The notes under the pieces are model-generated. The model was not told the origin of the DNA. It made no database searches and saw nothing but the letters and a program-made list of their open reading frames with translations. A DNA stretch of 64,000 nt from Hofstenia miamia (lineage: Eukaryota; Xenacoelomorpha; Acoela). Position numbers and translations under genes: made by a program. Positions 57,001 through 64,000 of the stretch are shown here, in pieces. The first letter of the stretch is position 1; each line of letters begins with the position of its first letter. Location: positions 6,643,233-6,707,232 of the forward strand of contig SCFE01000001.1 of NCBI GenBank assembly GCA_004352715.1, in the 5' to 3' direction.

Positions 57001-57525
57001 TTTCATGCCCTCATTTGCATTACAATGATTTCGCCAGTTTGGATGTTTGCAATGCATTGACGCCCATCCGGTCTTCCTTTATCTACAATCCAATATTGTT
57101 ATTGCATATTTTTAAATATATATATTACTCAAAAAAACATCAGAATAAAAACATGTTAAAATTTTTGTATGAGTATAAATATTAATTTGCTTCATCTAGT
57201 TAGGGCATCATTGTGACTAAATACACTTAAAGTGTTTAATATACATTAAGTAATGTTTATTGCGTTAGAAAATAACGTAATAAATTTTGAAGTTTAAATA
57301 TAAATTTAAAATTTTAATCAAATATTAAATTATTCGTACCATAATTTGTCCTGAAAAATTGTCCAAATTATAAATATAATATTTCTGGCCACAGAATTAT
57401 AAACCAATACAGAGTTCAAATCGAGTTGAGGTTGAGGATTACTATTATTAACAATATTGCAGCAAGTTTTAAGGTCAAGAAGTTTGAAGTCTCACATTTT
57501 CTGCATTCTTACCATACTTGTCCAT
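54065..57525. other. AT-rich intergenic with GACCC-rich remnants
   Basis: GACCC-rich patches at 55185-55260 (CCAGACCAGACCCACCATGA, CCCAACCC) and 55640-55790 (GGGCCCAACC, TGACCCCGCATGACC, GTGACCCGACGCGG, CTGACCCGAC) belong to the same style of repeat as 14.7 and 20 kb. A (TA)n tract follows at 55793-55857. No gene was recognised. Confidence 0.45.
55793..55857. repeat. (TA)n microsatellite
   Basis: Compound TA tract with TTAA and TAAATT interruptions. Confidence 0.9.
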
Positions 57526-57527
57526 TG

Positions 57528-57959
57528 CAGAGATAGACATGGGCCATGCAATCATTGGGCTAGGCCAGGCTGGGTTTGTGTCGAAGCAATAGGAAAGATG
57601 AGCCGAAAAACAATCCGAATTTAAAAAAACTTACTATTCCGCAACAGTGCGTAAATACATTGAATTTTATATAAGTTATTATAACTATAGAGTTGAAAAA
57701 TAAAATTTACAATTTGGAAATTGGACATTAGTATCATATATTTTTCTATATTTTAATTCAGAATCTTCCATTTCAGTGTTTAGATTTTGTTAAAAGTATC
57801 TTTCATACCAAATTTGAGTGGAGCAAACACACAAAATAAAGAAAATTTTTTGATAAATACTATAAAATGAACTTAAAATTTGCCGAGTTGGCATTAATTT
57901 AAATGGGCCAGACCAGATTAGGGCAGGGCCTAAAGTTTTTTGATCCATGTCTACCTCTG
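57528..57959. mobile_element. hAT-type MITE, 432 bp
   Basis: Ends CAGAGATAGACATGGGCC and, in reverse complement, CAGAGGTAGACATGGATC, followed on both sides by GGCCAGGCTGG/GGGCCAGACC and GGGCAGGGCC words. The 8-bp flanks GTCCATTG (57520-57527) and GTACATGG (57960-57967) match at 6 of 8. It is non-coding. Confidence 0.7.
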
Positions 57960-57967
57960 GTACATGG

Positions 57968-58554
57968 ATCTGAATTGGATCTAGATCTAAAAATGCGATC
58001 GAAGAATCTCGGGGATATTTCGTGAATCAAAATTTTAGCTCCATAGCAGAGTCTACTAGAGTTATTATAGAAAATTACTACTGAATTGAATGCAGCAAAC
58101 TTTAGTATTGACATTAACAATATTTGCATATGAAAATATGTTGTAAATCTCTAAAGTTAGTGATGCTTTCTACATATGCTAGTGATATATTAATTTCATA
58201 GAGTCATTCTCTTGACTCTGCGAAGCTAAGTATAAAAATTACAACATTGTAAGAAAAATTTGTTGGAAAATATTTCAATGCGTAATATTAATGGAATGCT
58301 TGCTATGAAATCGCGATTGTCATTTTTACAGTGTTGGCAAGTGAAATCGGTTTGAAATTATTGATGAGGTCTTTCATCTCAAAGGTTTGGTCTACGACCG
58401 TTAATAGGATTTCTGTTAAAAAAAATCTGCAAAATTGATTAAAATCAATGCATGTTACATTCGATATTTAATTAGTAATTGAATGTATTAACATGATCGG
58501 AAAGTCTTTAGAAAAATCTGATATAACTACCAAGTAAATATTAAATAACAAAAT
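57968..58554. other. AT-rich intergenic, nothing recognised
   Basis: No coding or structural feature could be supported. Confidence 0.45.
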
Positions 58555-58555
58555 A

Positions 58556-58905
58556 TACATCAAGCAACAGTCCAATCACCACCGGATTGGATTACATTTG
58601 AACAATGATTTCTGAATTTAACAAATTCGTCAATCAAGCATTGTTTGGAAGGTTCAACATGAACTGTCGGCAAGTTTCTTCAGCTAAGACCAAATCTTCA
58701 TAGACTGTCTTGTGCAGTTAATCAAGCAGGAACCATAGTGACCTTATTTAAATCAGTCTATGAAGATGTGGATTCAGTTAAAGAGGCTTGCCAGCAGGTC
58801 ATGTTGAAACTTCTAAACAACGTTTGATTGACGAATTTGAGAAATTCACGAATCATTGTTCAAATTTAATCCAATCCGGAGGTGATTGGACTGTTGGTTG
58901 ATGTA
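58556..58905. mobile_element. Foldback MITE, ~350 bp, nearly full-length hairpin
   Basis: Two inverted arms of about 150 bp at roughly 80% identity enclose a loop of about 50 bp (58710-58760). Matching stretches include AACAGTCCAATCACC, CCGGATTGGATTA, ATTTGAACAATGATT, AAATTCGTCAATCAA, TTCAACATGA and ATCTTCATAGACTG. The outermost bases are TACATCAA..TTGATGTA, so a TA target duplication is possible. A transcript would fold into a long dsRNA stem. It is non-coding. Confidence 0.8.
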
Positions 58906-59034
58906 CATTTTCTTGATTTATGATATACTTACTACTTACATCAGATTAATCTCAAGTTTCCGGTCATGTTAATATATTGAAGTTATATCCACGTCGCTAT
59001 ATAATAGATATTTCTTTAATCAATTACCCATTAC

Positions 59035-59765
59035 TTAAGTGAACCAATGCTGCTCAGTGCATAAAGTGGGAACCATAAGGGCTTTGCCTAAAACGTCCCA
59101 AAGAGTACCTCCTCGCGGTGGTTCCTGGGTAGTGCCAACAATCAGTGGGCGCGGTTGTGTGCGGAGGCCCGCACCCACATCAGACGTTAAAACCAGGGTA
59201 CAGAAGATAACGGTCGAGAAGCCTGTCTCTTCTAGTGTTGTTGAGACAGACGGCGACACAGTGGAAACACTGTAAGCAAGACTGCTACTGGCACAAGTTA
59301 GGATGCGTCTCATAGGGCAGTCATACAAAGAGGAAACTCTCTGTCTCTGCCCTATGAGATAGGGCTAGGCCAGCGTTTGCTGTGCCTTCCTGTGAGGCAG
59401 TTTGCTGTGTCACAGATAGTTATGATCCAACATATCGCCATCTATTAAGGAGTTGAGCGAGGCCTCTACTAGCTAGAATGCTTTGCATTTTAGTAAATAT
59501 TGTTCCGAAATTACTTTCACGGATCCATTACCAGCCAGCATGCGCTGTCTTAAGTTAACACCGTTAGTAGACTTGGTTGGCCAAAGCGGGAAAGGTGCAA
59601 CCCTTTCAACTGAAGTTCGACCTTCGGCTTCACTCTGCTGATCAGACTCAACACGGATCAGCACTTTGCGTGCCAGGGGTAGCCAGAGGTTTCTCAAGAT
59701 CAAACCGGCCAAGCACACTTCTAGAGGTATGGTGTGGACCCTGATCTTGGTTTTACCCACTGATT
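59035..59765. other. GC-richer block of unknown nature, possibly an old coding relic
   Basis: Base composition changes abruptly to near-balanced for about 730 bp and returns to AT-rich at 59770. The minus strand has open frames of 95 codons (59760-59473: MGKTKIRVHTIPLEVCLA.., LILRNLWLPLARKVLIRVES) and 97 codons (59328-59035, Ser/Thr-rich, ending TLCTEQHWFT), separated by a stop-containing stretch. The first faintly resembles the IRVH.IPLEV openings of some LINE ORF1 proteins, but I cannot confirm any family. A perfect 12-bp hairpin lies between them. Confidence 0.35.
59309..59358. repeat. Perfect 12-bp hairpin
   Basis: CTCATAGGGCAG (59309-59320) and CTGCCCTATGAG (59347-59358) pair perfectly around a 26-nt loop. 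Confidence 0.85.
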
Positions 59766-59804
59766 TAGTCTGTTAACTTCTTCAGTACGCCCACTTAATT
59801 AATT

Positions 59805-60125
59805 AACCATAAAGTGCCTGGGGGCTTTTGAAAATTTTTCATGATTGTAAAAAAAATTTTTAAACGCTTATAGCTTAAAAACTATCAACGCTATGCTCAA
59901 TCTGAAAAACCCCGTGATAGAGGAGCGTCTCTATCGCCTCCGTGACCTCTGAGCTTGTGATTTTCATGGGTTGAAAACTTCAGAAATACATGAAGATTAG
60001 GTACGGCGAGAATTTAAATATTTTTCAAAAATTCGAAAACGGTAATTTTTTCAACAAATTCAGCCACAACAATACGCTTTATCGGATGTTTCCAAAATTG
60101 CATGTTCTCCAATAGAATTGTCCAT
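59805..60125. repeat. Dispersed repeat family X, copy 3
   Basis: Same orientation as copy 2: AAACGCTTATAGCTTAAAAA, GCTCAATCTGAAAAACCCC, TTTTTCAAAAATTCGAAAA and CAGCCACAACAATACGCTTT. Near 60045 it preserves the uninterrupted target site (GGTAATTTTTTCAACAAATT) of the MITE found in copy 2. Confidence 0.7.
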
Positions 60126-60129
60126 TGGT

Positions 60130-60855
60130 TTTCAAATTTGCTAATAGACGTGGAGAATCTCCTTGTAAATGTGGAGAAACGGTTTGTCCTTTATGAAGGA
60201 ATGCAGGAAGTATAAGGTTAAAACGGCCAATTTCAAGTCGTCCTCGATATAGATTTCTGAGATTTTCATAAATTATTGGTCCTAGATATTTCATAGTTTG
60301 TAGCAAAAATTCGTGCAAGCATGACAAGCAAAATCTTGACTACTATTTGGAGTTATAACCAGTGGCATCAATAAACTATTTTACATTAATTCTCTTAATA
60401 TTATATGTGTAGACAAGTAGGCTTAGGGGCATATGTCAAATGATCAATCATGCAAAATGTGCAAATGTACGCATAGCAAAAGTGCATACAAGCGAATCTT
60501 GCTTAATAATGATATACAACCGAATTATTTTAGAGGGATAAGACTTTCTCAAAATTAGGAAAAGCACTCACACCTGCATAATATTTTTTCACAAAAATAT
60601 GTTTTCGTGTGATTTGATTTTAATCAGTAAATCAAATTTTTTGATATACTTGACTGTTTTTAGTCTTTACTCCAATAATACATTCTTAGTCAAATATCAC
60701 ACCACTCACTAACAGACTTAATAAAATTTTGTGGTTAGGACATTTCTATGAAGTTTTTTTCATGTTACACAGTTCAATCATTGACACTTATAAGAAGACA
60801 CGCAGAAGTCAAGAGTTGTGCATAAATTCTCTTCAAACATTTCTTATTTCTGCTA
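60130..60855. other. AT-rich intergenic upstream of the Gypsy relic
   Basis: No gag, protease or 5' LTR could be recognised; the Gypsy relic appears 5'-truncated. Confidence 0.45.
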
Positions 60856-60859
60856 GTCA

Positions 60860-63051
60860 TTATGTTTCAAGTTACTCGAGTTTGCATTCCTATATTCTTA
60901 CAGCACTTAGTAACATCTTTTGGAATAATGAGTAAAATGGTAGATGAGGTATTTGGAGACCTACCAAATGTAATTGTCATTCATGATGATTTATATGACG
61001 CAACTAATGATGAATCAAGTCCCATCAATCCTTGTCCGGCCGTTTTTGAAAGGGCCAGAATCAAATAAATAAAATTCAACTTAAAGAAATTTCAATATAA
61101 ATAAGAAAAAGTAAAGTACATGGGTTTTATAATAAACAAAAATTGATTCCAAACAGCTGAAAAAATTACCAGAGCCATCAGAAACCTTTCTTTACCACTA
61201 TCCAAAAGCAGAGCACAATTGGAACTGGCTTTTGAAAAAATAACATCTACTTTAATATCTCCTTCTGTATTGAAGCATTTTGATAAAGATTGTGCTTCAA
61301 CAGTTCTACAAGTGGATTTTTTTCAATATGGACTTGTGGCTTGTCTCATGCAAGAAGGAAGACCCTGCGCATACGCGGCAAGATCGCTCACACAATGTGA
61401 ACAACAATATTCCCAGGTAGAAAAATAACTTCTGGCCATTGTATTTGGGTGACAGAAATTCATTGAATACATCTATGGTGTTCGCTTAACAATTCACACC
61501 GATCAAAAACCGAAAACCGCTGGAGACTTTTCAGAAGAGAGCTATCCACTTAACACCTCTAGGATTCAGAGACTCATGCTCGCATTGTATACCTACCAAG
61601 ATATTACAGTGATGTATGAACCTGGAAAACAACTATGCGCCACAGATACACTATCTTGAATTATTTTGCGAAATGAAAAAGTTGATCAAGCAACAAATGA
61701 ACTGAGTGATGACTTAGCATGGGCTGTACACCAACTGGACATGGAAATCAATTCATTAGTAACAACAGAATTTGGCCATCTACTACGGAATTCAAACCAG
61801 TCGAACTCCATCATGAAGAGGCTACAAAACTTTGTAAGCAATGGCTGGCCAACTCTCAAGACCTATTGAAAGATGCCATATGAACTGCACATCAATAAAT
61901 GAATTCTAATGAGATCCAATCAAATCATCAGACCATCTGAATTACAAAAAAATATTGTGGCACGATTACATTAATCACACAGTGGAGCTGATAAAATGAG
62001 TAAGAAAGCAAAATTATTTTACTGCTGGCCTAATTTAAGCAAAGATATCATAGAGTATACCAATAGATGTGAACGATGCGCATTTGATGCTAACTATCAA
62101 AGAATACAGCCCATGATCATCCACAACAGACCAGCGTTACCATGGAAGAAAATTGCCTTTGACATATTCCATGTTAAGGGATCCAGTTTCCTTGTTTACA
62201 TAGATTATTACTCCAGATTTATCATACATAGACATAGAAAACTACGGGAAAATAGTGCCTTAGCAATCACAAATGAGTTGAAAAGGGTATTTGCTAGTAC
62301 TGGAATACCTGCTACAATCATAGCTGATAATAATCCAGCAAAATATCGCAAAATGGATAAGTTCTGCAATGACTATTCTATAAGATTAATCACTTCTAGT
62401 CCTTATTATCCAAGATCAAATGGACTTGCTGAAAAGGCTGTCCACATCATGAAGAAAATCCATAAAAGATGTGTTGACCCTGATTACGCATTAGTTCTTC
62501 ATAACAACCTTCCTGTCCTGGGACTAAAAGTCACCCCGTCACAACTACTACACACCCGTGAGTTGCGAACAAAACTACCTCTACTAGTAAAGAATCTAAG
62601 GCCAAAGATTAGGGAACACAACGAAATGGTACGTGAAAACACCAAAGTTGCAAGAAAACAAAAGAAGCACTACTACAAACAATCAGCTCATCTTCCCCCA
62701 CTAAAGATTGGTGATCGCACTCTAATTCTAAATAGAAATCGGCAAACAGGCACAATAATCTGACTTGCGATTACGCCAAGGTCATATTTCGTTAAACTAG
62801 GTACAGGAATGTTGATAAGAAGAAATCAACAGCATCTGAAATTGCTTCGCCATAATTTGTTACACAAAAGGCAGAGATACTATGATTACTTTAGCGACAA
62901 TCATTTGAAGCAGGATAAAAATAGCAATTCACCCGACGTACCATCCTCCTTTGTTGATAAATCGTCAAACGAGGTTGCTGAAGAACGGAAAACCTACCCA
63001 AGAAGAGAACGGAAGCAAACAGATTTCTATGGAGCTTACATATCATCCTAG
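60860..63051 (+). pseudogene. Ty3/Gypsy pol relic: RT (partial), RNase H, integrase
   Basis: Domains follow the Ty3/Gypsy order. RT begins only at SFGIMSKMVDEVFGD and has the catalytic block IVIHDDL (60976-60993) and the VFERARIK block. RNase H (about 61219-61660) has the LQVDFFQYGLVA Asp, YSQVEK Glu and IHTDQKP Asp, ending with the PGKQLCATDTLS block. The integrase has an HHCC finger (His pair at 61969-61980 split by a stop, CERC at about 62070), catalytic Asp in FDIFHVKG, Asp in IIADNNP and Glu in RSNGLAEKA, then the GDRTLILNRN C-terminal block. The tail after a stop at 62761 (YFVKLGTG, IRRNQQHLK) ends at TAG 63049-63051. Stops also occur near 61066, 61426 and 61657. Gag, protease and the RT N-terminus are absent. 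The element is dead. Confidence 0.85.
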
Positions 63052-63057
63052 AAGCTT

Positions 63058-63068
63058 GGGAAGAAGGA
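63058..63068 (+). promoter_or_regulatory. Polypurine tract (plus-strand primer site)
   Basis: GGGAAGAAGGA directly abuts the TG of the 3' LTR, the expected position for the primer of plus-strand synthesis in an LTR retrotransposon. Confidence 0.75.
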
Positions 63069-63255
63069 TGTGGGTTGATCAGGTATACACTTACATGTCC
63101 CCGTCAAGCTAACCACAGAACTACTAAACAGTCATCATAATTTGTGTTGACCTGACATGTATGGTTCATAACACACTACTATATATACTTGTATCTTTTA
63201 GTTCACAATAAAACATTTTACATGACGTTGTCTTATACTCGTTACGCTTCTAACA
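63069..63255 (+). repeat. 3' LTR of the Gypsy element
   Basis: Begins TGTGGGTTGATC and ends CGCTTCTAACA (TG..CA, 187 bp). It contains a TATA-like CTATATATACTTG and an AATAAA polyadenylation signal (about 63207). The matching 5' LTR is not in the window, so length and target duplication cannot be confirmed. Confidence 0.65.
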
Positions 63256-63259
63256 CTTT

Positions 63260-64000
63260 AACTATATGCAAATTGTGATTTAGTATATATTTCGAGTTTT
63301 ATATACGAATTGAAATGCTTAAATTGTATATTAGAAAAGCATAAAGTAATATAAGAACCCAAAAATGTAAATTTTATTTTCATCGTATTATTTGGCTTGA
63401 TTTGAGTGGCGTATTAGTCGAAAGAGTTGTTATATATTATATTGGCCTTGGTAATGCCTTACCCGGCCAAGTCTGATTTTATGTACAACTGTTTGAACTA
63501 ACTTCATAGATATAGATACTTGTTATAGTAAAAAATATATTGAAAAGCAGCATGTAGTTGAAGAAATTTTGTGTACCAAAACTGAATGCCAAATCAAGTG
63601 AATTTAATGGATTCTTAGCATTTTACAGACAGAGAACAATTGAAATGCGTTTTACAACATAAATGCATTTTGCTTAGTTCTAACTAAATGCGTGTTACTC
63701 ATTTAAGTATTTATAATAACTTAATGTATGACTGTTGGCCAGAAATAACGTACACTAGCGTACATTCTAAAACTTCAGTATCTTCAAAATGACTGTAAGA
63801 TTTTCTAATTGATAAATACATTTGACACCTCAAAAGTATGAAAAATCTGCTAAAGGCATATAACTTTGTAAATATTATGATAGGAATTATAATGTCAATT
63901 TTTACATTGAAAACGGATAATAAAGTGGAAAATATTTCACAATTAATTAAAATAAAGTTATTAAAATAAATTTCTTATAGCAATAAAAACCCAATAGTTT
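63260..64000. other. AT-rich intergenic, nothing recognised
   Basis: No coding or structural feature could be supported up to the window end. Confidence 0.45.

Noticed and set aside
1-64000. CRISPR arrays, rRNA, tRNA genes and riboswitches
   Set aside because: I looked for regular spacers, B-box-like GGTTCGA motifs and conserved rRNA cores on both strands by eye and found none. A covariance-model scan would be needed to exclude weak tRNA-derived SINEs.

Overview
The window looks like a piece of a strongly AT-rich nuclear genome from a non-vertebrate animal. The evidence is the repeat content (CR1/L2-like LINEs, a Ty3/Gypsy relic, Tc1/mariner, hAT-type and Harbinger-like DNA elements), long (TA)n tracts, TTAGGG-type degenerate telomere motifs and one exon of a rhodopsin-like neuropeptide receptor with a consensus splice donor. 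The species cannot be read from the sequence. There is no operon structure, CRISPR array, rRNA or recognisable tRNA, and no bacterial or viral gene block.

Only two coding regions look intact. One is a single-exon 359-residue DD41D mariner-like transposase (37616-38695, +), probably a recent insertion. The other is the first coding exon of a class A GPCR (33291-32894, -), which breaks off at a GTAAGT donor after the ECL1 Cys-Lys. A heavily decayed TM6/TM7/helix-8-like trace lies 2-3 kb downstream on the same strand (30650-30272). All other coding-like stretches are broken.

Layout. 0-4.6 kb: a 1.8-kb non-autonomous hAT-type element with a perfect 8-bp target duplication, inserted in a GACCC-rich repeat; then a (TATAA)n tract with a doubtful assembly gap. 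7-10.1 kb: an unidentified minus-strand coding relic and a Tc1-like relic (DD35E spacing) embedded in (TA)n. 12-20 kb: a hAT-type MITE, a 1.5-kb TAA-flanked Harbinger-like element, another MITE, a degenerate TTCTAAACG array, and one copy each of two dispersed repeat families. 21.5-24.3 kb: a near full-length dead LINE (+). 24.3-30.2 kb: AT-rich, nothing recognised. 31.3-32.6 kb: a long-TIR, TA-flanked element with a ~51-bp internal satellite and a 1000-N gap. 32.9-33.3 kb: the GPCR exon. 35.3-36.2 kb: a dispersed repeat carrying a nested MITE. 37.2-38.7 kb: the DD41D element. 39 kb: the 3' end of a mariner. 41-43 kb: two minus-strand LINE pieces, one encoding a 2A-like DxExNPGP motif. 44-46.3 kb: another LINE RT fragment and an unidentified relic. 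52 kb: a foldback element whose arms carry telomere-like repeats. 57.5-59.8 kb: hAT-type and foldback MITEs and a GC-richer block. 60.8-63.3 kb: the 3' half of a Ty3/Gypsy element with polypurine tract and 3' LTR.

The elements do not form a pathway. What links them is nesting, and paralogous repeat copies act as natural empty sites that validate several insertions. The strongest items for follow-up are the intact DD41D transposase, the 2A-bearing LINE, the telomere-repeat foldback, the satellite-bearing long-TIR element and the MITE with two paralogous empty sites.
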